64,000 nt of DNA from Caprimulgus europaeus (GCA_907165065.1 OU015540.1:1844001-1908000), one strand, 5' to 3'. Positions 1 to 14,400 are shown, numbered from the stretch's first letter. The notes: generated by a model from the letters alone, not told the origin. Numbers and translations: made by a program.

Positions 1-373
1 CTATCTCCACAGCATGGCCTGGAGCAGAATCTCTCACACCTCCTTTGTTTCCTCCTTCCCCCAGGAGATGCCATGTGCCTCATCTGGGAAGGGAAGCTGG
101 ATTCTGTTTTCTACAGTGGGATCCCAGGTTTGGGACTCAGGTGGTCTCTTCCCTGTTGTGCAGTGTGTTCTCGTGCCACAGCAGTCACTGTGCTGTGGAG
201 GTGCTGCGTGCTTGTGAAATCACCTCTGGGTGTGGAGACCCTGAGTGAGTTCCTGCCCTGCAAAGGGATCGGTGTTAGGAGGGTGTGACACAGAACACCC
301 TGCTCAGAGTTAAAAATCAATTGATGACTCAAATCTGGATCAAATCCACTGAGAAGCAGTTTCTCATTTTCAG

Positions 374-545
374 CTGAAGGTGGCCCTGAGTGGCCAGTTT
401 CTGAAAGCCCTCAGCTGCTCAGTTTTTTATGAACTTGTCAAATCTGGGCTGATTCTGAAGTTTTGTGAGTCCTCAATCAATGTCTGGTTTGCTGACTGTG
501 ACTTTTTCTTGAGCCACCTTCTCCAGACACTCAGACTCTTGCCAG
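374..545 (+). CDS. Candidate coding exon of an unrecognised gene
   Basis: A 172-base open segment is flanked by an acceptor (ctcattttcag, ending at 373) and a donor GTAATG at 546. It reads in phase 0 for 57 codons plus one base. The translation begins LKVALSGQFLKALSC and is leucine-rich, like an alpha-helical repeat protein, with no stop and ordinary codon use. I could not join it in phase to the other possible exon just upstream (182-244). It may belong to a gene that begins before the window, or it may be a chance open frame. I do not recognise the family. Confidence 0.3.
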
Positions 546-1540
546 GTAATGTTTTATTCTGGGGTTGGAGAAGGACTTTTTCTTGGCAAGGCAAAGGGCA
601 ATGTATTGTTAGATGTGTAATGGAAATACATAAAAGTAGAGGATAAACAAGTGCCATGGAAAGATTTACAGTACAGACTGAAGAATCATCATGTTCAGGA
701 GGCCAAGTCAGCAATAATTAAAGACACTGTTTTGTTGTGGTTTCTTTTTTAATAGCAGATAAATCTTTTTGGAAATAGCCACTGCAGACATTACTCAGTT
801 TCCATGTCTAGGCTGAAGTCAGCTTTGACACTACCATCAGTCCACCCCTTTTAATTTCATACAAGCTGTTGGTTTAACATGAAAGCAGAGCTGTGGAGGC
901 AGACTTTGGCTTGTGTTTGTTTGACAAGTGACCAGCACACGAGGAGTGAATTTGCTGGATCACAGGGGAGGGTCAGGGGCTGAGACACAGCAATGGTGGC
1001 CCTGTCCTCATCCCTGTTGAGGGCTGCTGTGACGAGGGCACCTTTCTCTCTGTGAGAAAGTGGCACAGTTCAAAATGTGGTTTTGTTCTGAATTGGTGTG
1101 AAATCAGAAGTGCAAGAATATATGAAACCAAATAACTGGGCTGTGGATGACACCACCCACCACAGGTGACTGTGCACGTGCATGTGGATGTATATATTTA
1201 TCTATAAAGGAGAGGGCAGGTTAGGCTGCTCTGTTGCATCACAAGGTGTCAGCCTTGCTGTAAGGAGAAGCAACTGAGGACATGCAAAGTTTCTTAGCAG
1301 GTGGCTGACTCGTACTTGAAGCTGTAGAACACAGAGGCAGAGCTGCTTTGTACTTGAGAAGAAGGAGTGCCTGTCAGTTACAGCTCTGTTCTGCTGCACT
1401 TCAGTGTGTGTAGAGATGTCCCAGTGCTGATGATACTCAGAGCCAGAGGGAGCAGGAGCATTGCTGGGTGCCCACAGCACCTCCCCCTTTCTTTCCTGGC
1501 CCTCTGGAAGGTGAGTGTGTGCTCATCCAAATTCACTGGA

Positions 1541-1703
1541 ATAAGCTGCCCAGAGAGGGTGTGGAGTCTCCATCTCTGGAGATGTTCCAAACCCACCTGG
1601 ACACTTTCCTGTGTAACCTGGTGTAGGGAACCTGCTCTGGCAGGGGGGTTGGACTGGATGATCTCCTGAGGTCCCTTCCAACCCCACCAGTCTGGGATTC
1701 TAA
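1541..1703 (+). mobile_element. CR1 LINE fragment, 3' end
   Basis: The stretch reads as the sense 3' end of an avian CR1 element: a 'ctgcccagagaggg' block, then 'ggggttggactggatgatct', then 'ggtcccttccaacccc'. It is 5'-truncated, as most CR1 copies are. Confidence 0.85.
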
Positions 1704-4580
1704 GGACATGAGAACATGGCACAGCAGCTGACACCAGGAGTGCTGTTCCTGGAGTGCTGGGTGCCACATGCTTGTAATGCTGTGAGCACCACAGTACAAC
1801 CAGAACTGCTGGCTCAAGGGGCAGTGTCGTGGGAGCCTGGTTCTTCCTGAGCAGCTTTTTAGGGCCAAGCTGGGCTTTTGGAAGCATGGTTCAGCTCTGA
1901 GCCTCCTCCTGCTGCAAACTGGGCTTCCAATAATGTAACTGACTTGAAAACTGGTCCCACTTCTTAGCCCTGGCTGCTGATCTGTCATGAGTGTCTCCAG
2001 CAGGCATAGTTTCAAGACCCTCCCCTGATGGGTAGCTAAGTGGGTAGGGTTAGGGCATTGCTGAGCAGCACTTGTGGTCTCTCGTGCAGCCAGGCAGTCA
2101 CCAGCATGAACAGAAACCTTGCTGAGAGGGGAAAATCAAACATTAAAGTAATTACCTTTTTTTTTTTAGCTTGGTTAGGCTTATAATTCAGGACAAGGTT
2201 TGAGTGTCAGGTGATAGGTGGGTTTTAGCTTCATGCAACACAAACATTCCAGAGGAGATTACAGAGGAGAGAGAGAGGTAGAAAGCAAGCAAAATCTCCC
2301 ATGTAAACCTCTGGCAAGGTGTGATGTGGCAGTTGGGTTTTACTTCCAGCTATCAACCAATAGCTGCTGCTGTTTGGCCTTTTTATGCTGTCTTAATCCT
2401 CTCTGTGAGTCTCCCTGACACTTCCTTTAGCAATGTGCAGAAAATAGCTCTGGGAGCATCGTGGGGCCAGGGCAGAGTTTGCTCTGGAGTTCCTACAACA
2501 GAGGATAAATCAGAATTGGGTTTTAGTGCTGTGGTGAATGAGTATTTGGCATATTTGATGGTAGGCAGGTCTCTGAGACCCTTGGCTTTCCTCTCTCCTT
2601 CTTTGCAGCTTAGAAGTAGCCTCAAGTGAAGGCCTGTGAGTGCAGGCAGGTGAGGATAGACAGTCTTGCATGAGCTGTAAAACACAAACCTTCAGTGTTG
2701 GGCTCTGCTGACCCCACTGGCATTTGTAGGTGTGGGTGCAGTTACATCTCAAAGCCAATAATATTTCTTTTCACATATTCCCTGCTTGGAACTGAATGTT
2801 TAAGCAAACAGAGGTGAGACAAGCTGATTAGTGAAACAAATATTGCCTTGTTTATAGAAATCTCTGTAGCTGACATTTAACAAGCAGACACGTAATCCTG
2901 TGCAGTCACAGAGCTGCCTGTGACCTGGGGACTTCTGCATTCCTTCAAAGATCTATGCTGAGATAAGATTCAGTCCTGTCAACTTGAAACTGTACTTGCA
3001 CTGATAATAAATCTGAGGGTATCATTTCTGTTCAATCACTTTCTGAACCAATGGCAGCTTCTAGTAGCTGCCACTCCTTGTGCCAGAGCTGTGCATTTTA
3101 ATTGCCTGTGTGGAGACTCAGCTCCTTCTCTGCTATGAACTATCCCTCAGCTTGGTCCCTGGGATTCCTTTGGTTTGCAGAGAGAGGTGGCTACACAGCC
3201 AAGAAAGGGACAAAATGCTCTGTGCTGCAAAGGCTGTGGTGCCAGACATCACAGTTGCCTGCTCTTGCTAACCCTCTCTTATTACCAACACTGACCACAG
3301 CAGTCTGGCCAAGAGAAAAATCTTATTTTTAAGTTACTTGCAAGATGAGGCTTTCCAAAAATACATCTTTGACCCTTAACCCAGAACTTTTCAGGCTGCC
3401 AAGCCAGAACACTGCTCCAGGCAAAGTGGTTGTAAGACTGATCCACTTTGAAGCCAGGAGAGGTTCTGATGGACACCTGGAGAGCCCTCCTGACTTTCTC
3501 TTCTGTGATCCTGCAGGTAGGAAACAGCAGTCGTGGTCCAGAGCAGCGGGAGCGAGGGCAGGGCTGCTGTGCAGAGGGAGCAGTGAGCCATGGGGCAATG
3601 CTGGCTGGGTCATTGCCACTGAAATCACAGCTCTCACACGTGGGCATTTTTTTTTAGCAGTGTTTTCTTGTTTGCATTTTTGGAGAGATAAGGAGGGGAG
3701 AGGTTTCACACAACCTTGCTTCAGTTTTTGGGGAGTTTTCCTTTGTGTGCCAAGTCCCAGTAAGCCTGAGATATGTACTGGGAGGATAAAAGCAGAGCTA
3801 ATTGCAAGTGATGACTGTATCATAACACCATTCCTGTGGGCTTGCAGCTGCTTATCCCTTTGACCACAGATTTTGCATCACTTCTGTCTATCTTCTGTCA
3901 GCTTCAGGCACAACCCTTTGCAGAGGGCTCACACAGCTCGTTCTAACAGACCTGAGCAGCAAGCTCCAATGTTTGTGCCCCTCCAAAGAGAAGAGGTTTG
4001 GTGTAAGCTGAAACTTAACCTTCCTGTCTCTCCCTTTCTTTTTGTTTCTCTGTCCAGACTCCTTTGGAGATCTTCCTAAAAGCTGCTGTTACGTCTATCA
4101 CCTTCTGACCTGAGATCTGAAGGATAATTCAAGCAAAGGGTTGGACACCACAGCTGTGTCATGTTGTGCTCCTCCAGGACTCTTCCATGTAGTTTACCTT
4201 GTCTGGGTGTTGTGGTGTGATTTTGTTCTGAAACCTCCTCTGTCAGTATCTACATGTGAGATCTTTCTGAGATGCACTGGTGTAGTGAAGGGATCTGGTG
4301 TAATGGACATGGACACAAAGAATGAATTTAGTTTCCCTTGTAGAGCTGTAGGTCTCCAGATCCTCTTTTTATAACTGGATCATGTTGTCCCAGCAGGACC
4401 CTGACAGATTTCTTCTTCATGAGCTAACTAATGATTCTGTAAAAAACAGAAAAACAACATCAAGTTTTTGAAAGATACCTTCTTCCTTCCAGTAGCTTCC
4501 TTTGCCTTTCTGTTCAGTTACAGCAGTTTGGTTTTCTTTGCCAGGTGGCATGTGTTTGCTTTCAGCATGTCTTTATATAA

Positions 4581-4680
4581 TTCCACAGAATCCCAGCATT
4601 GCCTTGACTGGAAAAGACCTTTAAGATCATTAAATCCAATTGTTAACCCAACACTGACAAGTCCTCCACAGCACCTGCAA
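4581..4680 (-). mobile_element. CR1 LINE fragment, old
   Basis: The segment is the complement of a CR1 3' end ('cacagaatcccagcattg', then 'aagaccttt', then 'atccaattgttaaccca'). It is more diverged from the consensus than the other copies in the window, so it is probably an older insertion. Confidence 0.65.
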
Positions 4681-7600
4681 TGTTTTAGCCTTTAACTGCT
4701 GCTTTTGGGTTCTCTTCAGCAAGCTTTCTTATTTTGTGCTCTGTTGTTCCTGTTCTGAAACCTCTTCATCCAGTTCTGGGTCACACACTGGGTTTAGGGT
4801 TAATGAAACAGAGGGCACTGGTGGGGCTGTCTGGACCCAATGAGTCATGGTGACCCTTGCAGAGTTACAGAGGAGCTCTGCTGTGGTCTGACTTACATCA
4901 GTAATTCCTGAGCCCCATCCTGTACACCCAGCACCAAACCCATGGTGACATGTTCTGTATTAGCCCCTCTGGGGTACTGCTGGCCCTTGGGTCCCTGTTT
5001 GATGGGGCTCTTTCACCTGTGGTGTGAGCAGGTATCTGCTCAGCCAGCTCCTGCAGAGTGTTAATGGGAGACCTGACTTTTCTGAGAAAGCACAAAGCCC
5101 CTTTTGTTCTGGGTGGGAAGCACAGGGAAGTGCAGTGGCTTTGGGCTGAGCAGGGCGTGTGGTGGAGATGGGATAGGGAAAGGTTTATTGTCTGTTGCCA
5201 CACCTGGCTTAGCACAGCAGCAACACCTCAGCAGTCAGTGGAACAACTCCTGTTGGAGGACACTTGAGCTGTGCTTGGTGCTGCACATGCACAGTCAGCT
5301 CGGGTGAGAAGAGGGTGATTAAGGCTCTGACTCACTTTCCTCTGGTACAAACCACGTCACAGACCTGTCCCACTCCCAGCAGGTCTCGTTGCCTCCCCTC
5401 CTGCCCTGCCCTCTCGGTGTCTGCCTTCGAGGCCCTGATGCAGAACTGAGCTTTGCTCCCCACTTGCTGTCACTGGGAAATTCCCACATTTCAGAAGAGA
5501 GGGAGTTGATGTGAAGGCCTTGGATTTTTTTTCAGTCTAGGGAAAAGGAATCTTGTGGAGAGGGAAGGGAGACAGGCAGGTCTCCTGGGTAATTGTGTTG
5601 AGCTAGAAGTGATTGTTATTACATCTGAGCTCTTAAATCCCCCTCCCAGGCCTATGCAAGGGCAGGCTGGCTGCACCTCTGTCAGCCTAGGCATATACAG
5701 TTGCAGGGAGATGCAAGTCCATGGGCAGGCTCAGAGACCCCTCCCAGCTCTGCACTTGGGTAAGAGAAGGTCTCTAGTTGTCTCCCAGTGAGAGCAGGTT
5801 TTACCAGGACTCCTGTCCCATGCTCTGTGTTCCCATTTGGCTGCAGCTGATGCTGCAAAATTAGAAACATTCAGAAAGGGTGGGGAGAGCAGTGCTCAGG
5901 GGGGGACGTGGGGCAGGTGAGGCTGATCTAATGAGACAGGGAGGGCTCTGCTTCTGGGGAAGCAGTAGCTGAGGGTGTGTGGGGCTCTGTCCCCTGGAAG
6001 ACTCATCTGCAAAGTTGAATTTCTAAAAGGTGTGAGACACCTTTGCTTTGGTATTTGAAACATGATGGAGGGATCCCCATCCATCTCAAAGACACTTGGT
6101 TTGGATATCCTGGAGGAGAGACTTTTTGCTTTGAACTCAGAGTCCATCAGTCTGACTGGTTACAAAATGCTGGATTTCAACTTTTTATAGATTTGGGTAG
6201 CTTAGGACAGGTGTTGGTGAGAGTCACTTTCATATTGGATATCCTGTGCACTTCCGAGTCACACAAACTCCATTTATGGGTCAGTGTTGCATTAGTTCCA
6301 AAATAGCTGATAAACATGGAAAGTGTTGTAAGAAAGCTGGGACTGTGGAGAGATCTGGGGTTTGGTTACCTGATGATGTGAGTCAGTATCAGCTTTTCTC
6401 AGTGTTGCCACAAACACATAAGTGGGCATGATGGGGCAAGCCTAAGCCTGAGACATAACTGGTTTGTGGAAAAACTTGTCTTGAAAAGCATCAATAAAGT
6501 GATCAAACAAAGATTTTTTTCAAATCTAAGGGTGCAAAATTACTCCACTGCATCCAGATAAATTGAGAATTATTGTGGGCAATTTCTTAGTGACTTGGGG
6601 GATCAGATCCAAAGATCAGTGAAGTCTGAAATGGGTGGAATATAATTTAATTTCCATCCCTTGCTGGAATCTGCAGCAGGTCTTATTTGTATTCTTGTAG
6701 ATTATGCTTGCCAAGTTTTCCTTTCTGAAGTGCTTACAGGCTGGCAGCTTGAGGAGAACACAGGGTCAGTCCAAATCAGGAGATCCCCACCATTGCTGAT
6801 GTACAGGGCTGGGGAGATCATGGAGAACACCACCAGGTATGGATTCAGCTGAAGGAGCAGGACAAACCCATTCCTCAGCTCCTGCAGCATGAGGTTACTG
6901 CTGAAGACCCCTTAAAACCAAATGTGATCTCTTTAATAAGAAAGTCATTTAGGTTTTAAAATAGAGCAGCCTGCAGGATCTGCAAAGCCTGTCAAGTTAT
7001 GTCCCAGGATCTTTACAGCAAGGAAATAAAGGAAGGTTTGTTGAGAGAAAGGCCACTTCTGGTGGCAGGGGGACAGGGATCTCTGGGACTGCAGTTCTGG
7101 AGCCGGTGGGTGATAACATCCCTGTGCAGTGTCTCATTGCTGTGGTGCTTGTGAGTGCTGACGAGCTGCTGCAGTGGGTGCTGATGCAGGAGCCCACATG
7201 GCACTTGGGTGCAGATGCTGGGCACCTTGGCATGAATCCAGTGTGCCCTGAGCACCCCGAGCACCTTAGCAAGCAAAAGTTCATCATGGAAATAAGAGAG
7301 ATGGCCATGCTATGGGATTTGCTTGCATCAGTCCTAACCTTATCCTACTGCAGGGCTCTGTGTTTGTATTTCAGCTCTCCTGATGCCTGTGCCCTGCATG
7401 GAGGGCTCTGTGTTTCACCTGATTGACCCCGCTGAGCCTGGAGCAGAGTTCCCAGTGACCTGAAAATGGCCTGGCTGGCCAGCAGAGGAGCTGCCATGTA
7501 TTTCTCTTTGGGGTTTTCCCAGAGGGCATGTCTGAGGTAAGCAGAAATTTCAAGAAAAGGGCCCAAATACTCCAAGCTCTACTGAAACAAAATTTCCTGG

Positions 7601-8355
7601 GGACAAACATTTATTTAGTAACTGGAGGAAGATGGTCCTAGAGTAGCTCTGTCCAGGGAGCACAGCTTTATTTTTGGTGCCTCCTGCCAATGGCAGATGC
7701 ATCCTGTGCACAGGGCAGGGAGGGAAGGCACCTCTTCACCTACTCACTGCTTCATCCTGCTCGCTCCACACAGCCTCACTTGGGGCTCAGTGTTTCCTAC
7801 TGTCTCCTAGGAATGGCACACATGAACAAGTAACATGCATTTATTTGTACTGCTAAACATTTGTATTCTCAAGAACTTATAGGTGTGTCAGGTGCTCCAA
7901 ATCCATCCTGTAATTTCAGATGCAGTTTTGAGAAGCCAGAGACACACCCTGGTTTGCTCAGTGAAAAGCAGCCTTCTATGACCCAAGCCCTGCACACTAA
8001 GTGCCCAACGACTAGTGGCTTGGAGGTAAGTAAGTGCCACATTTAAACATCAGAGTGGGATTGTGCAACCTCTTCTCCTTGTCTGCCAGAGGGGAGCCTG
8101 CTGACTTCAGTGAGAGCGGTGAATCTGGCTTGATTCATTCTGGATTCTCTGCCTGCAGCTCCCTGCTTTCCCAGGCACAGAGGACCCTCAATCATTTTCT
8201 GTCTGCTTGGAATCCAGTTCCAGATAGGTTCTGTGAAGCAGGTTGGCATGTCAGACAGTCACCTTTGAACTTTCCTACTCTGAGTTTGGTTTTTGCAATT
8301 AAGCATTATTCTTGTTTGATTTTTCTTGGCTGAATTAAGGCGATTCCTTGCATGT

Positions 8356-8425
8356 ATGGGTGCTCTGAAGACCTTCACAGAAATGTCACCTCTGCTCCCA
8401 GGACTGGGCTTCCTCCTTTTGGCTG
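8356..8425 (+). CDS. MSLN: MSLN proposed first coding exon (signal peptide)
   Basis: An ATG at 8356 opens 23 codons plus one base before a GTGAGT donor at 8426. The peptide has a polar start and a hydrophobic core, [11 protein letters not shown], as expected for a secreted or GPI-anchored protein. Joined to 12566-12593 (28 bases, acceptor 'aatcag', donor GTATGT) and then 13271 it stays in frame and reads ..[15 protein letters not shown]... A weak acceptor (aattaag) lies at about 8339, so a non-coding leader exon may exist upstream. Further exons of compatible phase in the 4.1-kb intron cannot be excluded. Confidence 0.5.
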
Positions 8426-11400
8426 GTGAGTATTGCTGTGAGGGTGATGGGTGTCCCAGGAGGATTTTCCTTACCAGCAGCTGTCCTTGAGATCATGCTC
8501 TAAAGGGAAAATTGTACTCAAAGACCATTGACCATTACTTTGTGTTGCTCTAAATCCTCAGCCTTTACTTATGCTTGTTTATTATTGTATCTGTGAACCA
8601 AAAGATGTTAGTTTTTGTAATAAAGAGGATGGAAAGATGAAATTGGAATTCATTCTCCTTCTGCCATTGCAGAACTGTCTGCTCACTGCTCCTTTTGTTG
8701 CAGTATCCAGCTGTCTCTGGAAAAGCACTTAAGAAATAATTTTAGCTGCATCTGATTACCTCTATATTCCCCTCCTTTACCTCTGTCTGACTTTTTGGTA
8801 GTAGGGATTCCAGAGCAAAATCTTTTTGTTTTCCTTTCAGAAAGTGTCAGTGCTTTATTCTTCCTTCCTTATCAGACTTGAGATCACATTTGCAGTGGCT
8901 GTTGATGACAATAAAACATGAACCTGTAACATTACAAACAAGCTAATGAGCCACCAGCTGGGGAACAGCTACATAAAGCTGGGACCATCATTTTCTCTGC
9001 TGTAGGCTTAGTTATCAGTACTAAGGGAAGGAAAACAAACAAACATAACTTTTTTTTCTTGTCCTTATTTCTTTAATTAAGCCATCATTGCTGTTCAAAA
9101 CTGACCAATGTATTATGCACACCCTGATGAAAATGGGATTTTTTTTCTCATTTTCTATTATCATCCTGTGCAAGGAGGGATGTCTGTGTCCAGCAGAAGT
9201 ACACAGGTTCCTTGTAAAAATTCATGGCTCCTAATGCAATTGCTTTTCAGTTTGGCAGCTCAGTAATTTTGGTGGTGGGTTCTCATGTTGGTCACTGGCT
9301 CAACTGTGGGAAATCATTCCATTTCTTTGAGCCATGCTTGTCCCCATCCATCTGCCCATGTTCTGTCAGTGCCCTAAATCACTGGAGTATCAGAAATGTG
9401 CTGAGCTTGTAGAGAATTTGCATCCAACAGAAGTGCCCTTATGGAGAAGGAGGGACTGTGGAGAGCAGGTGAGCTGGGGACAGCACAGCACACGGGGGTG
9501 AAGGTGGGTGAAGGAAACAGTCTCTCTGTTAGGGAAGGTTTGACCCCAGCTTGGTGTGAGTGTACCCTAACAAAACATGGGGGTGAGAGCAATGTTTTGC
9601 TCCCAGAGTGATGCCCACATGTCTTAGGTGGTGCATGACACAAGCTGAGTCCGTAGCCTTTGCTGTGATGTTGTGAGATGAAGGATTTATTGCCATACAA
9701 TGAGGATTTTTGTGATGGTAGGTTGGGGTCCTCTCTGATCTAGCAGAGCAGGAAGCCACCCTTCCTCATCTTCCTTCTCCCTGCGTGGGTGTTTCTGGAC
9801 ACTGAGTCAGTGGGGGGATTTGCATGCTTAAAGCTAAAAATATGCATAAGAGCTTTCCAAGAGTGGGGCCAAAGGGCTTGGCTCTTTGTTTCCAGGATCC
9901 AGTGGGGTGAGCAGGAAGTGATTTTCACAGTGAGAACAGCTCTTCTGTGTCTGCAAGCAGGGAAGCATGGCCTCAGGGCCAGCCTCTGGCACTTTAGTGT
10001 TAGATTCTGAATTTTATGGCTATGATTTTGGTGACTTTTTTGGGACTTTCTGTAGGAGTAAAGCTAGTGTGTGTTAGGGCTAGAGGAGAGCACTGCATCT
10101 GCTCAGCTATGGGTATGTTTCCTTTGCCTGTTAGTTAGTGACAGTTGTCCATTAATTAAATGATTAAAAGCATGTAGCAACTCGTAATCAAAAAAGCTGT
10201 TATGCTAATTAGGGACTCCTCTCATCCATCCCTAAAAGCTGTTTTATAATCCCTTTCCTAATGCACATCATTTGGCTCACATCCACACTCAGGAAAGCTG
10301 CTACTTTCCTCCTCCTCCTCCTCCTCCTCCTCCTCTTCCCCATCCCAGTTCCATGCTAAGGGTCCCCTATTCTGTTGATTTCTGTGCACAAATATCACTG
10401 TGTGTTTGACTGATGCTGCCTTGGGCCATCTTGGCCCCAGTCCCTTGGCCATATGATGTGGAGGAGCCACAGGAGATTGCTTCTGTGTTTTGGTTTTGGG
10501 ACTCAGCAACTCCAGGTTTTCCCCGTGAGTCACTTCTGACCAAATATTTGTAGATGACACCGATCTGGACCGTGCTTCTCCCAGGTGGGTGTGAGGGCTG
10601 GGAGCCACTGGTGCTTTTGACCCATGGAGCAGTTGTGCTGACCCTGAGCTCTGCCACACCTCTGTGTGCTTGCTAGCTGGCCCTGGGCTAGCTGGTCTGT
10701 GGGTCCAGGAGATGAGGCCTGGCTGGGGGTGATCTCTGACACGCTGACAAAAGCAACTGTGTGCTAGCACATGGTGACAGCCAGCCTGCCAGTGCAACCT
10801 CAGGAGCCTCTAACCACTGCCTCCTCCCTCTCCCTACCTTTCATCTAACATTTGTTGCATTCACTTGTTCTGTCCTGTCAGAAATGAGTGGGAAGACTCT
10901 CCCTTCCCCTTTTTTTCTATACTTAGGGGATGCTGAGCTTGGCAATCTTCTAATTTGAAGTAAATAATACTAATGCCAGTGGGATTTGACTCTGTTTTTA
11001 CTGGTTTCCTAAGCTTGCATTTCGCCACCTCTCCAGCTTCTGAGGATTAACAGGGGAGATGTAAATTACCATCAGGAACAATGTACAAGTTGGGAAACAA
11101 GAAATAGGCAAGTGGAGGGCTTGTGCAGACCTGCCAAGAGGCAGCAGTGACAGGTTGACATCTTCCAGTAAATCCCTGTCAAGCTCTTGGGCAGGACTGG
11201 GGTGAGGGCTGTCATACAGTGGTGTTACCTGTGTCCTGGGCAGTTCTGCAGCACAGGGTGATTTTAATCCAGTTGAGGATGTAGCAGGAAAAATGTATGA
11301 AATACAACAGAAGTTTGGCTACAATTGACATGTGAGAAACAAGTAGAAGCTGCAAGACTCAGAGCAACATGGAAGTATAAGCATGGTGAGCCTGGCTTCC

Positions 11401-14400
11401 CAGGCTGCTTGCTGACCATGGACTGGCCATGGTGCACAAGGGATATGAGGCAAGGAAGTCCTGGAGAGAAGGACCATCCCCAGGGTGTTGTTTCTGCCCC
11501 TTTCCCTGCCTTTTCCTCTTTGGAGGCAGCAGTGGATGCAATCCCTCATGTCATCTAAGACACTGCATTTCTGTCCTCTGCCAGACTGACCCAGGGTGGG
11601 TGGAGGAGCACTTTGTGTCTGCTCACCCAGTCAGCTGTCACAAAGTCAAAGAGAAAACAGCAGAAGGGTCTGACAGAAATGATTCTGTGAAATACTGTGT
11701 CAAGAGTAAGGAATAAGATGTAATGAGATGGGTGATGCTCAGGGTCTGTTACACCAGAAAGTGGCTGGACTGTGGGAATGAGCTTTGTCCTGGATTTGCA
11801 GCTAAAATCACGGCACATTGTCTTTCAGGTTGGCATGTAGCTGCTGGAGCTTCTGCTGGGACACACCTGGTAAGGCAAACTCATGTGTTTAAAACGTGTG
11901 GCATCCATGTCTTTGCTTGTAAAGCGTGTGTTGGTCAGTGTGGACCCCTTCCTGATCGCAGTGCTTTGTTGGGAATCAATTGGTACAAGCCAGATCCAGT
12001 GCACTGAGCATGGAGGTGGATGGTGAATGCCCTTCCAGTCTCCCAAGCAGTGAGTGGAGTGGGGATGGCTTTCCTAGGTCTTTGCAAGCCCATCAGACAG
12101 CTCAGTGAAGGTGACACCCATCAACCACACTCAAATCATCAGGAGAACAGCCCATCCCATTGACCCTCCTGCCTGAGCAATGGGAGAACTCACATACCCC
12201 TGAACTTCCCAGCTGTCTGAAGCACAGAGCCAGTGCTGATACGAATTTTGCAGATGGAAATTACCTAGCACAGCAAGATGGGAGCTCTGGGTCTGGGCAC
12301 TTGTGTGTTTTCAGGCCAGATCCAGGTGCAAATGGTTGCAGCTAACATGTTTGTATGCAGTGATCACAAATAATGTGCTGCCATTGTAGTTGCATGATAA
12401 AATCATCTCTTTTCTCTCTCCCAACGCAGTGCTCCAGCTCCCCTGTCAATGGTGAGTTTCTTACCCAGTCATCTCCATCAGGGAGATTCAGACATGCTCC
12501 TGTATACATATTCCTTTCACAGTTCCTTTATCTTTGTCTCTCTCTCTCTTTTTTTGGGGAATCAGAATCTGCTGTGTGTGCTTCAGTGAAAAGGTATGTG
12601 AACCATCAGCAAATTATCTTGGCAGCATTTTCCTTGGGAGTGATACTGGTTTGTTTGGAATGTCACTCAGGTAGCAGGAAGCCTCTGAAACCAGGTGTAG
12701 CATCTTTCTCCCCACAAAGTCCCACGGTTGCCTGTGGGCAGGGAGGGCTCTAATCACGCTCATTGAAACAGTGAAAGGAAAATGCCTTCCTGGGGCTCTG
12801 TGTCTGTGCAGGACAAAGAAGGGCAGGGCAAGTCCCTGGTTGTGTCAGCCTGCCTGAGGCAGGAGGGATTTACTGCTCCAAGAACCTTGGCATTGATGCT
12901 GAGCTTAGCTTGGCTAGTGGTGGGGGCCCAAGATTTCAACAGGTCTGCTTCAAGGCTTTGTTGAACTTGATTTCTACCAAAGGGTCAACAATTTAGAAGG
13001 ACCCTCTCCCTGCTCCCAAATGGTGCCAGCAAATAACTCCCATCCTCTGTGTTGTTTGTTTGTTTTTCTGTATTTGTTATGTGGGCTGTGCCTGGTGTGG
13101 CTCCTGCTCCTTAATGGGTGGGCTGGATCCTTCACATGGGAGTAGCTAATAGCTGTTCCTGCTGCAGATGGACAAAACTCCAGTGCACAAAAGCAAGTGG
13201 CAGGGGCATCCAGACACCTTTCAGGGATTGCCTGGGCTTGGACAGCTGTGATCTGTGCCTGTGTTTGCAGATGTGTTGCTGATGGAGCACCAGCTCCCAG
13301 CCAGTTCTGTCCCCAGCTGCTGCAGCTCTGGGGCAGCTGCCATGGAGGTGATGTCTTTGATTTTTTTCCCACCAGTGTCAACCAGGAGATGCTCCTTGAG
13401 ATAGCCCGTGGCCAGGCCTCCCCCTGCAGCCTCACTTTTGGTCAATATGCCTGTGCACAGGTAATGGCAGTCCCCTTCTTTCCATGGGCTGGGCTGGGGT
13501 GTTTGCTGTTCCTTGACAATAGTGCCATTTCCATCTGAAAAGCAGTCCCACTGCCAGCTGTGAATGGAGGGGCCAAAGCCTTGTGCAGGCTTGGGGGCTG
13601 GGTTGTGGAGGTTGCCCTCACAAGACAAGGTTGCCTGTCAAACACACAGGGACCATCCAGAGGACTGAGCTGTGGCAATGTCACCTGCCCAGGCAACGTG
13701 TGCCCTGTGTCCTGATGCTCAGGAGTGGCTGCACCACCATGGAGGCTTTTCTGGGGCTGGGTGTGGAACTGGGGGCTGTTGCCTTTTCCAAACCTCTCAA
13801 GTGAGAAGGTGGGACAAAGGAGATTTCCAAAACAAATTGACTCTTAGAAACAGGCATCATAGCATTGAAACAAACCTCTGCATGAGAGTAACTCCAGTCC
13901 ATCGGGGTAAACCACGATAAAAAGTGGTAAAAGCACAATAAAAAGTGGTTGCAGTGTGGAAAATGTCATCTGGAATATTTCAGGTTGACTTCCTTTCCTG
14001 CTTTTGTCATTATCTCTAGGTTGAAGTGCTGACAGTAATTGCAATTGAATTGACAACGATTTGTATTTTCCCACAAATGTTTCTAACACAAAGATGTCAT
14101 TTTTTCAAATATTTGTTAGTGGGGGTTTTTTTTGGGTTTTTGTTTGTTTGTTTGGGGTTTTTCCACTGAAAAATATTTCTGGAATGAGAAAGTTCCCTAT
14201 GGAAGTTTCTGGTTTGATCTTTTTTCTTTTCTGGTGGGAAAGCATTGTGAATAAAGATTTTTAAAGCCACCCTTTGTTTTGGGGCAGGAGCACTGATTGG
14301 GTAACAGAAGGATCCAGCATTTGAAGCTGGGTTAGTTTAGACTTGCTTCAAGTCAGTTTAACTTGGACTTTCTTCTGACTCTTCTGTCAACAGGTTTTGT

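Larger units (their letters stand above)
1..8339. other. Upstream flank without an assignable gene
   Basis: I see no gene I can name in this stretch. It holds two old CR1 fragments (1541-1703 and 4581-4680), one candidate coding exon at 374-545 that I cannot assign, and a possible leader exon at 7920-8025 on the + strand. The latter has an acceptor 'aatttcag', an open frame and a donor GTAAGT at 8026, and could be a 5' exon of MSLN. The many short open frames here are of chance length and show no family I recognise. Confidence 0.5.

Noticed and set aside
12430-12451. A 22-bp micro-exon candidate in MSLN (acceptor 'aacgcag', donor GTGAGT)
   Set aside because: Including it between 8425 and 12566 or 13271 creates a TGA at the junction in the frame used by the rest of the gene.
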